This document shows, in pieces, positions 7,242 to 14,941 of a DNA stretch of 23,845 nucleotides. The translations under genes and the position numbers were made by a program. Source of the DNA: Candidatus Proteinoplasmatales archaeon SG8-5 (GTDB lineage: Archaea > Thermoplasmatota > Thermoplasmata > SG8-5); contig LSSH01000018.1 in NCBI GenBank assembly GCA_001595885.1, forward strand, positions 1 through 23,845, written 5' to 3'. The notes below the pieces were generated by a model that worked only from the letters and a program-made list of their open reading frames with translations, ran no database searches and was not told the origin of the DNA. Each line of letters starts with the position of its first letter. The stretch's first letter is position 1.

Positions 7242-8063
7242 ATGGAGGTCAGGCAGGTTAAGAGGAAAGTATTGCTACTAGGGGACGGCGCTGTCGGGAA
7301 GACCAGTCTTATCCGCAAGTTCGTGACCGACAAGTTCGACGACAAGTACATCACCACCATTGGCACGAAGGTGACGAAGAAGGACATGCGGTTCAAGGGT
7401 CCCGAGGGAGAGGTATTGCTCACCCTGCTCATCTGGGACGTTCTGGGCCAGAAGGGCTACAAGGCGGTCCAGGCCACCAGCTACAAGGGCGGCGAGGGCG
7501 TGCTCATGGTCTGCGACCTGACAAGGAAGGAGACCCTCGGCAGTCTCAAGGAGTATTGGATGCCGGAGCTCCGCAAGGTCACGGGCGAGGTTCCTATGGT
7601 CTTCGTGGGGAACAAGTGCGACCTCGAGGACGAGAGGGAGGTCTCCGACGGGGAGCTCGGGGCGATGGCCGGCGAATTCGGTTCCCCACATTTCATCAGC
7701 AGCGCCAAGACGGGCGAGAACGTCGAGACGATGTTCAGGAGCCTGGGGGAGCTCGTGTTCGCCCCGCGCAAGGAGAAGGCCTCGGCGCCGGAACCCGCCG
7801 CGGAGGTCGAGATGTCCAGCCTCGTCGACGTGGCCGACAAGATAATAAACGACTTCTGCGAGGAGCACGGTGACAGGGATACCGCCATGGCAATTGTGCG
7901 CCAGCAGTTCGCGAACGCGGGTGTGAACATCGTGAAGCCTGACAAGGAGGCCCTTTTGAAGGCCGTGGACCTGCTAGCGGAGTTGGAGAAGCAGTTCAAG
8001 GACGACTTCGCGCGCAAGACCACCCTGGCCAAGCGCAAACGGTTAATAGAACAGTACGGATAG
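7242..8063 (+). CDS. Rab/Ras-like small GTPase with C-terminal helical extension
   Basis: A 273-residue protein whose first 175 residues are a Rab/Ras-type G domain. G1 is GDGAVGKT (14-21), and switch I is YITTIGTKV with the effector threonine kept. G3 is WDVLGQ (D66-Q70) with the catalytic-type glutamine retained, G4 is NKCD (124-127) and G5 is SAK (154-156). After an Ala/Pro/Glu-rich linker comes a helical region of about 90 residues (from EMSSLVDVADKIINDFCEEH), including an FKDDFARKTTLAKRKRLIEQ coiled segment, with no homology I recognise. There is no C-terminal prenylation CaaX or CC motif. It is followed after 8 nt by a second GTPase. Role: probably a GTP/GDP switch in the cytoplasm; effector unknown. 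Confidence 0.9.
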   Translation: MEVRQVKRKVLLLGDGAVGKTSLIRKFVTDKFDDKYITTIGTKVTKKDMRFKGPEGEVLLTLLIWDVLGQKGYKAVQATSYKGGEGVLMVCDLTRKETLGSLKEYWMPELRKVTGEVPMVFVGNKCDLEDEREVSDGELGAMAGEFGSPHFISSAKTGENVETMFRSLGELVFAPRKEKASAPEPAAEVEMSSLVDVADKIINDFCEEHGDRDTAMAIVRQQFANAGVNIVKPDKEALLKAVDLLAELEKQFKDDFARKTTLAKRKRLIEQYG

Positions 8064-8071
8064 GGGGTCGG

Positions 8072-8608
8072 ATGACTAAGAAGCTGATGAAGAAGATATG
8101 CCTGCTCGGTGACGGGGCGGTGGGAAAGACATCGCTCATTCGCAAGTTCGTTTTCGACAGGTTCGACGACAAGTACATCATGACCTTTGGCACCAAAGTG
8201 TCAAAGAAGCAGGTGGAATTGAGCAGGGACGGCCAGGAATACATGATGACCTTCCTCATCTGGGACATCCTGGGCCAGAGGGTGCACAACAATCTCCACG
8301 CGGCCTATTACCAAGGGGCATCCGGAGCCTTTCTAGTTTGCGACGTTACAAGGCGTGATACACTGGACAACCTAGAGGAGTGGATCGACGTCTTCAGGGG
8401 GGTGAACAAGGAGGCGCCTGTGATCCTGCTGGGTAACAAATTCGACCTGGTGGACGAAGCCCAGTTCAACACCGCGGACCTGAAGGACCTCGCTGACAAG
8501 TTCGGCATGAAATATCACATGACGAGCGCCAAGACCGGCGACCATGTCGAGGAATCGTTCTTGGAGCTGGGCAATGAGATCATCGACGACCATCTCGGGG
8601 GGAAGTGA
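8072..8608 (+). CDS. Rab/Ras-like small GTPase
   Basis: A 178-residue single G domain closely resembling the upstream GTPase. G1 is GDGAVGKT (13-20), switch I is YIMTFGTKV, G3 is WDILGQ (D65-Q69), G4 is NKFD (122-125) and G5 is SAK (152-154). The two proteins share the stretch GDGAVGKTSLIRKFV, and both have FDDKYI before switch I, so they are a recent tandem duplication or co-evolving paralogues. This copy lacks the C-terminal extension of the first. The ATG at 8072 follows the upstream stop by 8 nt, with GGGGTCGG just before it. Its stop lies only 2 nt before the ATG of the V4R-DUF835 gene. Confidence 0.9.
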   Translation: MTKKLMKKICLLGDGAVGKTSLIRKFVFDRFDDKYIMTFGTKVSKKQVELSRDGQEYMMTFLIWDILGQRVHNNLHAAYYQGASGAFLVCDVTRRDTLDNLEEWIDVFRGVNKEAPVILLGNKFDLVDEAQFNTADLKDLADKFGMKYHMTSAKTGDHVEESFLELGNEIIDDHLGGK

Positions 8609-8610
8609 CG

Positions 8611-9570
8611 ATGGAAGAGGAGACCAACGTGAGCTTTTTCGTGATGACCGGTGATGCGCTTCGAAGCCTCAACGACGAGCTCAGGATATTACTGGGCGAG
8701 GAGGAAGCCGGAGCACTCATCGAAAGGTACGGCTTCAGATGCGGTGAGGGTCTGGTGCAGAGCGTGGGTTACACCTGTGATAACATCGAGGAGTTGGCCG
8801 AAACTCTGCCGGGACTGCTCATCGAGACCGGCCTGGGTCGGGCCTCAGCAAAGAAGGTCACCGAAGAGGAGATAATCATCGAGTTCGAGGAGGCGGTCGA
8901 GGCGCAGGCCCTCGGAAGGGGGGACACGGCCAGGTGCCATTTCACCCGAGGTTATCTTTCAGGGGTCATTTCCTCTTTATTCGATTCAAAATACGACTGC
9001 GCAGAGGAGGCCTGCACCTGCAAGGGCGACGAGTTCTGCGTCCACAAGCTTGTCAAGAGCAAGACCTATGTGAAACCAGAGGCGGAGAGGGTCGAGGAAA
9101 CTGCCCAGGAGTTCGCCCTGGAGACGGCCACCAGCTATCTCGTGAAGGAGGAATCGCCCGACCGCAGCTACGACATCTTCAAGGACTGGGTGACCCACGG
9201 CCACCAGGGCTTGTGCATCACCAGAGATTTTCCAGCCAAAATCCGAAAGCGGTACGACCTGGAGAAGACGCCCATCATCTGGCTTTCCACGAGCGAGACA
9301 GAGAACACAATCCCGCCGCAGAACCTGAGCGCCCTGTTCTACAACATCGAGAACTTCCTGAAGAAGAGCGACCAGGGCATCATCATTCTCTCAGGACTCG
9401 AATACCTCATCACCCACAATACATATCCCAGCGTCCTGAAGTTCATCCAGCTCCTTAACGAGCAGATAGCCATCAGGGATTCGGTCCTCATCGTCCCCCT
9501 CAGCCCGTTGACCCTGGACGAGAAGGACCTGAAGATGTTCGAGAGGGAGCTGACGCTGTTCTCCAGCTAA
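8611..9570 (+). CDS. V4R domain plus DUF835 signalling protein
   Basis: The N-terminal half (about residues 1-155) fits the V4R small-ligand/metal-binding fold: RYGFRCGEGLVQSVGY, a region rich in acidic residues, then GYLSGVISSLF and the cysteine signature C-x4-C-x-C-x5-C at C130, C135, C137 and C143 (ACTCKGDEFC). The C-terminal half (about 185-318) matches DUF835, a Rossmann-like archaeal domain often joined to sensor modules, with GLCITRDFPAKIRKRYDL, then LSALFYNIENFL and GIIILSGLEYLITHNTYPSV. A likely job is sensing a ligand or redox/metal state and passing it on, with the adjacent GTPases as candidate partners (inferred from the operon only). The start is ATG 8611 with an upstream GGGGGGAA; GTG 8605, overlapping the previous stop, is the alternative. 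Confidence 0.85.
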   Translation: MEEETNVSFFVMTGDALRSLNDELRILLGEEEAGALIERYGFRCGEGLVQSVGYTCDNIEELAETLPGLLIETGLGRASAKKVTEEEIIIEFEEAVEAQALGRGDTARCHFTRGYLSGVISSLFDSKYDCAEEACTCKGDEFCVHKLVKSKTYVKPEAERVEETAQEFALETATSYLVKEESPDRSYDIFKDWVTHGHQGLCITRDFPAKIRKRYDLEKTPIIWLSTSETENTIPPQNLSALFYNIENFLKKSDQGIIILSGLEYLITHNTYPSVLKFIQLLNEQIAIRDSVLIVPLSPLTLDEKDLKMFERELTLFSS

Positions 9571-9583
9571 TTGATAGGGGTTT

Positions 9584-9775
9584 ATGATGGACATAAAAAA
9601 ATACTTTCATGAGTTTATTCTGATGGTCCTTATACTCGTATCAGTCATCTTTGTCTTCATTACACTAAATCCATACGATTTGAAAATCGAATACGCTACC
9701 ACCCTGATAATCATCTTGATGCCATTATTCATATTGTATGGCTACTATACTGATGCCCAGCTGACCAACGAATAA
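9584..9775 (+). CDS. Small two-helix membrane protein
   Basis: The 63-residue product has two hydrophobic segments (about 11-28, core LMVLILVSVIFVFITL, and about 38-55, core TTLIIILMPLFILYGYY) joined by a short polar loop. I do not recognise the family. A GGGG at 9577-9580 in TTGATAGGGG lies just upstream of ATG 9584 and the in-frame ATG 9587; the second has better spacing. Base composition turns AT-rich exactly here, unlike the preceding GC-rich operon. Its 3' end overlaps the end of the convergent GT-C-like gene by 31 nt. It could be a real small membrane protein gene or a chance frame, but the ribosome-binding site and hydrophobic pattern favour a gene. Confidence 0.55.
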   Translation: MMDIKKYFHEFILMVLILVSVIFVFITLNPYDLKIEYATTLIIILMPLFILYGYYTDAQLTNE

Positions 9776-11535
9776 TCTAAAATATATATCCCGTCACGTA
9801 CCTCAATCAAGTCCGGATTCAGGCATTGTGTTTGTGTATATACGATATCAATGCCATTGGCTAATAGGAAATCAGTGTCGGTACAACCTTCAGCGAAAAA
9901 TCGGTTAACATTACTGGTCATCGTGCCCACGCTTGAGCTGGGACCCTGGGGAACGCTGAAATATACTTCCTTTCCAGTAACAGGGGGGAATGCCACTGCT
10001 TTCCAGGGATCTAGGATTGCCTTATCATAAGGTTCATGAACATTATTGCGAATCCAAATAAAATCGTCATACTCTGACTCGCTGATGATGTGGTAATATG
10101 GTTCATCAGCATGAGCAGGTACTAATATCAATAGCATGCATACCATTGTTATCGCAAAGACTGTTTTTTTGGCTTTCTGGACATAATATAATCCACAGCC
10201 AGCTACAACGCTTATCAAAACCGTGAGAAGGATGATCGCTCTATCGAAGATGGCCTGGACATTGAAAAAATTCGGAAATACATAAAAAATGATCATGAGG
10301 AACAAAGCGAGGACACTAACCGAAAAGGTCAGGCCCAATCCCTCTGTTTTTTTCCTACGTAAAAGCACACCTACTCCAATTGCCATCAGAATTATCGGAA
10401 GATAACCCATTAGTTCTATGAAATCACTGAACCCGAATGTTGGCAAGAAAAATCGACCGCCGATCGTAATTCTGGATAGATTTACATTATAGAATGAAGA
10501 CTGCGGTAAGAACAGCCCCAAAATAAAAAATGATAATAATGTGACGCCTAAAATGTATAAATCCACACGCTTTTTACCCAGTCCAAAAATAATGAGAATT
10601 GATAGAAGAATCAAGTACAAATAGATGCCTGTTGCTGGATGCATCAAGAAGGTAAAGGATATGATTAGAATAAGGGGTAGATATCTAAATTTGGATTCAT
10701 ATCTCAGGATCAGAAGGAGGGATAGCAATACCAGAAAAATACCCAAGGAAATTGGGACCAAGAATCCAGGCCCAAGAAAACGTACCGTTGAAGGAATTAA
10801 CGAAACGATGAATGCGGCATGATGACCGTATCCAAATCTCTTTCCCAGAGCATAAGCAGTTAAAATGACGAAAAGGAAAATCACCGTCGGGAGAGTGGTA
10901 AACAGAAATGGCCAGGATATCCCACTATTAATTTTGAATAAAGATAGTAACACTAAATACCCTATCTCCCAGAGATGAACATTTGCTTCTCCTGTGTATG
11001 GATGATTAATGACCACATCACCGCTATCAATCAATGCATTCGAGTATGCCATGTAGTGCCATTCATCGGTATGTAACGGCAAGGTGTATCCAAAGTGAGG
11101 AATCAGGTTGACGATTGCACCAAAGATTAAAATAAATATCAAGAGTAGCAGGCTCTTTGATGTACGTATCTGTTTGATGCTGGCCCAAAGTTGAATTATC
11201 CAAACTTTAACAACATTGATTTGGGCTCTGACCTCCTCCACTGGTGGAAGGGATTTTCTGAAGGATAATACAAAGATTACAATCAGCGGTGTCAGCCCTA
11301 TGAGTATTGAATAGAGAATAACACTTACGGATTTTATTGGAATGCCCAGCCAGAAGTTTGAAAAGAAGAGGATCAATGAAATCAATGAAATCGATATCCC
11401 AGCCGATAATACGATTCTCTCAACATATCCCAGCTTATCGCTGAACGGTTTATGGATGAATGTCCACAGCAAGCCGGGAAAGATTAAGATGAATCCATAC
11501 CCAAACACTGCTTGGATAAACTCCAGCACAATCAT
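9745..11535 (-). CDS. Polytopic membrane protein, probable GT-C-type glycosyltransferase
   Basis: A 596-residue integral membrane protein with about 12 hydrophobic helices up to about residue 475 and a C-terminal soluble domain (about 480-596). The N-terminus (GYGFILIFPGLLW, then YVERIVLSAGISISL) is typical of archaeal GT-C/DUF1616-like membrane proteins. LHTDEWHYMAYSNALIDSGD (about 155-174) resembles the first extracytoplasmic loop of GT-C enzymes, where an acidic Asp-Glu pair takes part in catalysis. The C-terminal ISESEYDDFIWIRNN with ILDPWKAVAFPPVTGKEVYF is a pattern seen in this class. It may transfer sugars from a lipid carrier to surface proteins or glycans outside the membrane; donor and acceptor are unknown. 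It is AT-rich, divergent from the first beta-helix gene, and probably translated from a leaderless mRNA. Confidence 0.7.
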   Translation of the reverse strand: MIVLEFIQAVFGYGFILIFPGLLWTFIHKPFSDKLGYVERIVLSAGISISLISLILFFSNFWLGIPIKSVSVILYSILIGLTPLIVIFVLSFRKSLPPVEEVRAQINVVKVWIIQLWASIKQIRTSKSLLLLIFILIFGAIVNLIPHFGYTLPLHTDEWHYMAYSNALIDSGDVVINHPYTGEANVHLWEIGYLVLLSLFKINSGISWPFLFTTLPTVIFLFVILTAYALGKRFGYGHHAAFIVSLIPSTVRFLGPGFLVPISLGIFLVLLSLLLILRYESKFRYLPLILIISFTFLMHPATGIYLYLILLSILIIFGLGKKRVDLYILGVTLLSFFILGLFLPQSSFYNVNLSRITIGGRFFLPTFGFSDFIELMGYLPIILMAIGVGVLLRRKKTEGLGLTFSVSVLALFLMIIFYVFPNFFNVQAIFDRAIILLTVLISVVAGCGLYYVQKAKKTVFAITMVCMLLILVPAHADEPYYHIISESEYDDFIWIRNNVHEPYDKAILDPWKAVAFPPVTGKEVYFSVPQGPSSSVGTMTSNVNRFFAEGCTDTDFLLANGIDIVYTQTQCLNPDLIEVRDGIYILDYSLVSWASV

Positions 11536-11557
11536 GTGTTCAGAAAAGATGATTCAG

Positions 11558-11565
11558 ATTATTAA
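11558..11565 (-). promoter_or_regulatory. TATA box of the GT-C-like gene
   Basis: TTAATAAT on the minus strand is centred about 26 nt upstream of the ATG at 11535, so the message is predicted to be leaderless. Confidence 0.45.
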
Positions 11566-11585
11566 CATTTACCTAGGACACAACC

Positions 11586-11623
11586 TTTTTATGAGGATTT
11601 TGCCTACACTTACTGTCCGGGGG
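11586..11623 (+). promoter_or_regulatory. Promoter and ribosome-binding site of the first beta-helix gene
   Basis: TTTTTATG (11586-11593) is a TATA-like element about 26 nt before a predicted start near 11615. GGGGG at 11619-11623 lies 5 nt before the ATG at 11629 and supports that start. Confidence 0.45.
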
Positions 11624-11628
11624 AAGCC

Positions 11629-14600
11629 ATGAACCTCAAAGAAAATGAGTCCATTAAGAAAAAAGGCATTTCTGTTGTTGCAGCCCTCATCTTGCTCGCA
11701 TCAATATATGTCATCACACCATCAAATGTTAGAGGAGTGTACGTAACAATCAATAATTTGAATGGATCATATGATAAAGGTGATATCATAGAGATTATTG
11801 GTGACTTGATGATTGAGAATGGGGAACGAATACCAATTGATTACATACAATTAATAATATCTGGGGCAACTCAAGTAAACGCATCTTTCAACGTGGATGG
11901 GGGTGTGATATCGATGCCCCCCTGGATAAATGTTTCACTGCTTAGCGAGTTAAATCCGAACTATGGCTATGGATATGGTTATTACTACTACGATTCCGGG
12001 AATAGGTATGGGTATGATCATCTCTGTGGATATGGATATGACTTCGGATACGGCTATGGTTACGTCGGTGTCCTGAGGTATTTAATAACAATCAATACAG
12101 ACTACCTGAATGTAGGCGCCCACACAATGCAACTTACCGTCGTTGCTCAGGCAAGCTCTTCCGAATCTTCAGTAACCTTCGATTTCGAAGCGGACAATGG
12201 TGGCTTCACACAGACAAATGATTGGGAGTGGGGGGCCTATGGATGGGTCGGTACAAATCCCGATTCCCTACCTCCTCCGAGTGCCCATTCAGGCTCGAAC
12301 ATGTGGGGAACTGTTTTAAATAACGATTATAACAACATTGGTGACTGGAGTAATCTCACATATATCATCGATCTAACCGATTCCAGTATATCAGACGCCC
12401 AACTCAATTGGTGGGATTGGTACGACCTCTGGGAAACTTGGGATCACGGAGAGGTATATGTTAACGGCGTAGAAGTATTGGATATGGCAACTGAATATAT
12501 CCCAGCCTCAGCCTGGATTCAAGAAGCTTTGGACCTGAGTCCTTACATCGGAAGCACACCGACTGTCATGTTCAGCATGTACGCCACCACAGTAGTTTCC
12601 CGAGCTGGATGGTACATTGACGATGTTGTTCTTACGACCACAGCACCGCAACCTGTATATACTTATTCTTCACCCATATACAATTTTAACATCAGTGGAT
12701 TTTATATTCCGCATTTACCAATTCGCATAAATTCGAACGCGGACTTCGATGAGGCACACGGTGTTGTGAACTGGGCCACAGGGAACGGCACCGTGTGGAG
12801 TCCCTGGATAATAGAAGGATGGGATATTAACGGGACTGGATATGGATATTGCATCTACATTGGAAACACGACAGAATATTTTGATGTGAAAACGTGTTCT
12901 CTGCATAATGCTGATGGTTTATACTCTGCCCCATATTTCCAAAGGTCAGGCTTACATTTATATAATGTCCAGAATGGACATCTAACTGATAACCAAGGTT
13001 TCGCGAATCCTAGATATGGTATATATCTTGATCAGAGTAACTATATTTCACTCATTGAGAACAAGGCTTTAAACAACGGTATACACGGGATTGGCCTTAC
13101 TTTATCAGATTATTGTACTTTAAAGGAAAACTCTGCCTCTAATAATTCATGGAGTGGGATTAGCCTAGTCGAGAGTAGCTATAATATAATTAATAACAAC
13201 ACTGCCAATTGGAATTACATGCAGGGCATCGTGTCATCCAGCTCCTCCGATTTCAATATTATCGGAAACAATACTCTAAATTCTAACGTCAGGGCCGGTA
13301 TCTATCTTTTCCGCTCTCACGGTCTTAGTATTCATAATAACTCCATGGTTAATAACGGAATTATTCTCTACGGTTACTCTCTTGACGAGTGGAACACACA
13401 TAACATTGATAATCTAAACAATGTAAACGGTAAACCAGTAATATATTGGAAAAATATTACTGGAGGTACAATCCCTTCAGGGGCTGGACAGGTCTTACTT
13501 GCTAATTGCACTAACGTTATCGTAATGAATCAAACGATATACAATGCTAGTGGTGCTATCGGTGTTGGATTCTCTCACTATACCAATATAAATAATAATA
13601 CTGCTCAGTCGAACTTTTATTATGGAGCGTATCTTGTGGAATCAGGCAATAACACCATCTCACATAATAATTTCAGCAGTAGTAACGATGGATTCGATCT
13701 AATGCGATCCGATTACAACACGATACATAACAACACTGCAACCGTTTGTAATTGGGCAGGAATTCACCTTGAGGATTCTATCGGGAATGTTATTATAAAT
13801 AATTCTGCAATTCAAGGCAATAATCATGGTATATATCTTCACCAGTCCTCAAAATTGAACACGCTCCAGAATAATCTCATTAGTTACAATGGTGACGATG
13901 GAATCTACCTTTATGGTAACACTGATGACAATAACATAGCAAAGAACCAAGTTATATCTAATTACTGTGGTCTCCATGTCAGGTCGGCCGATAATAATAA
14001 TATTACAAATAATATATTTAACCAGAATACTAATTATGGGATTCTACTTGATTCTTCTATCGATAATTCAATAAAACTCAACAATGTTTCAGCTAATGAC
14101 CGTGGTATCTATTTATACTCCTCCAGTGATAACAGAATATTCCACAATAACTTTGGTGGCAATGCCGACCAAGCTTTTGATAATACCGGCACTAACTTCT
14201 GGGACAACGGTTATCCCTCCGGAGGCAACTACTGGTCCGATTACAATGGAACAGACATATATTCTGGACCTGGACAAAATCAAACAGGTAGTGATGGGAT
14301 TGGCGATACTCCATATGATTCCATCCAGGGCGGTTCAGGAGCCCAGGACAATTATCCACTCATGGGTATATGGACGCCACCAGAGAACGAAACGTTTGAA
14401 ATACCATTATCCTTGGGCTGGAATCTCATCTCCCTCCCGCTCATCCAATACGATGAATCGATAAATGCAGTACTCTCGAGTATCGCGGGAAAGTGGGATT
14501 ACATTCAGGCGTACAATACAACGGATCCAGATCATTGGAGGACCTTCAGCATGTACAAGCCCGGTAACTTGAATGACCTGTCATATATCGATCACAAAAT

Positions 14601-14892
14601 GAGTTTCTGGATACATATCACAGAACCTAACGTAACATTGAGCGTTCAAGGTAACTTCACGAATACAACCAATATCCAATTTTTTGCAGGTTGGAACCTC
14701 ATCGGCTACCCCACGCTGACCAACGAGACAGTTGGCAATGCATTTTTCGGAACCAGTGTTGACCGTGTTATGGTTGGGGATACATTAGAACCCTATAATA
14801 TCAAAGAAGTCGGACCGGCATATGTGATGAAGCCAGGCGAGGGGTACTGGGTGCACGCTCCGTTTGACACCATTTGGGTTGTGGATTGGTAA
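11629..14892 (+). CDS. Secreted beta-helix surface protein (NosD-like) with GY-rich segment
   Basis: A 1087-residue exported protein. An N-terminal hydrophobic signal lies at about 15-36 (VVAALILLASIYVITP). A Tyr/Gly-rich segment at about 111-146 is built of GYGYGY-like units. A MAM/jelly-roll-like domain runs from about 181 to 339 (FDFEADNGGF to GWYIDDVVL). From about 363 (PIRINSNADFDEAHGVVNWA) to about 900 there is a right-handed parallel beta-helix of NosD/periplasmic-copper-protein type, with many N-N-T-A-x-x-N and G-I-x-L rungs. The last 165 residues (from about 921) form a domain starting SLGWNLISLPL and ending PFDTIWVVDW. Many N-x-S/T sequons suggest N-glycosylation. There is no C-terminal membrane helix, so anchoring is by the N-terminal segment or the final domain. 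It is AT-rich compared with housekeeping neighbours; substrate or role unknown. Confidence 0.85.
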   Translation: MNLKENESIKKKGISVVAALILLASIYVITPSNVRGVYVTINNLNGSYDKGDIIEIIGDLMIENGERIPIDYIQLIISGATQVNASFNVDGGVISMPPWINVSLLSELNPNYGYGYGYYYYDSGNRYGYDHLCGYGYDFGYGYGYVGVLRYLITINTDYLNVGAHTMQLTVVAQASSSESSVTFDFEADNGGFTQTNDWEWGAYGWVGTNPDSLPPPSAHSGSNMWGTVLNNDYNNIGDWSNLTYIIDLTDSSISDAQLNWWDWYDLWETWDHGEVYVNGVEVLDMATEYIPASAWIQEALDLSPYIGSTPTVMFSMYATTVVSRAGWYIDDVVLTTTAPQPVYTYSSPIYNFNISGFYIPHLPIRINSNADFDEAHGVVNWATGNGTVWSPWIIEGWDINGTGYGYCIYIGNTTEYFDVKTCSLHNADGLYSAPYFQRSGLHLYNVQNGHLTDNQGFANPRYGIYLDQSNYISLIENKALNNGIHGIGLTLSDYCTLKENSASNNSWSGISLVESSYNIINNNTANWNYMQGIVSSSSSDFNIIGNNTLNSNVRAGIYLFRSHGLSIHNNSMVNNGIILYGYSLDEWNTHNIDNLNNVNGKPVIYWKNITGGTIPSGAGQVLLANCTNVIVMNQTIYNASGAIGVGFSHYTNINNNTAQSNFYYGAYLVESGNNTISHNNFSSSNDGFDLMRSDYNTIHNNTATVCNWAGIHLEDSIGNVIINNSAIQGNNHGIYLHQSSKLNTLQNNLISYNGDDGIYLYGNTDDNNIAKNQVISNYCGLHVRSADNNNITNNIFNQNTNYGILLDSSIDNSIKLNNVSANDRGIYLYSSSDNRIFHNNFGGNADQAFDNTGTNFWDNGYPSGGNYWSDYNGTDIYSGPGQNQTGSDGIGDTPYDSIQGGSGAQDNYPLMGIWTPPENETFEIPLSLGWNLISLPLIQYDESINAVLSSIAGKWDYIQAYNTTDPDHWRTFSMYKPGNLNDLSYIDHKMSFWIHITEPNVTLSVQGNFTNTTNIQFFAGWNLIGYPTLTNETVGNAFFGTSVDRVMVGDTLEPYNIKEVGPAYVMKPGEGYWVHAPFDTIWVVDW

Positions 14893-14901
14893 TCACAAAT
14901 C

Positions 14902-14936
14902 TTATTAACTCCGCACTCCTTTTGCCGATTAGGGTG
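14902..14936 (+). promoter_or_regulatory. Promoter and ribosome-binding site of the second beta-helix gene
   Basis: TTATTAA (14902-14908) is a TATA-like element about 37 nt before the TTG start. GGGTG (14932-14936) sits 5 nt before TTG 14942, supporting that non-ATG start. It suggests a promoter separate from the upstream paralogue. Confidence 0.4.
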
Positions 14937-14941
14937 TTGAT

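Noticed and set aside
13040..14160. Repeated AATAAC/AATAATAC-like motifs as a DNA repeat or CRISPR array
   Set aside because: They are codons for Asn-Asn-Thr rungs of the beta-helix, with irregular spacing and diverged sequence.
14893..14941. Possible tRNA or small RNA between the two surface-protein genes
   Set aside because: Only 49 bp, with no cloverleaf pairing; it holds a TATA-like element and ribosome-binding site.
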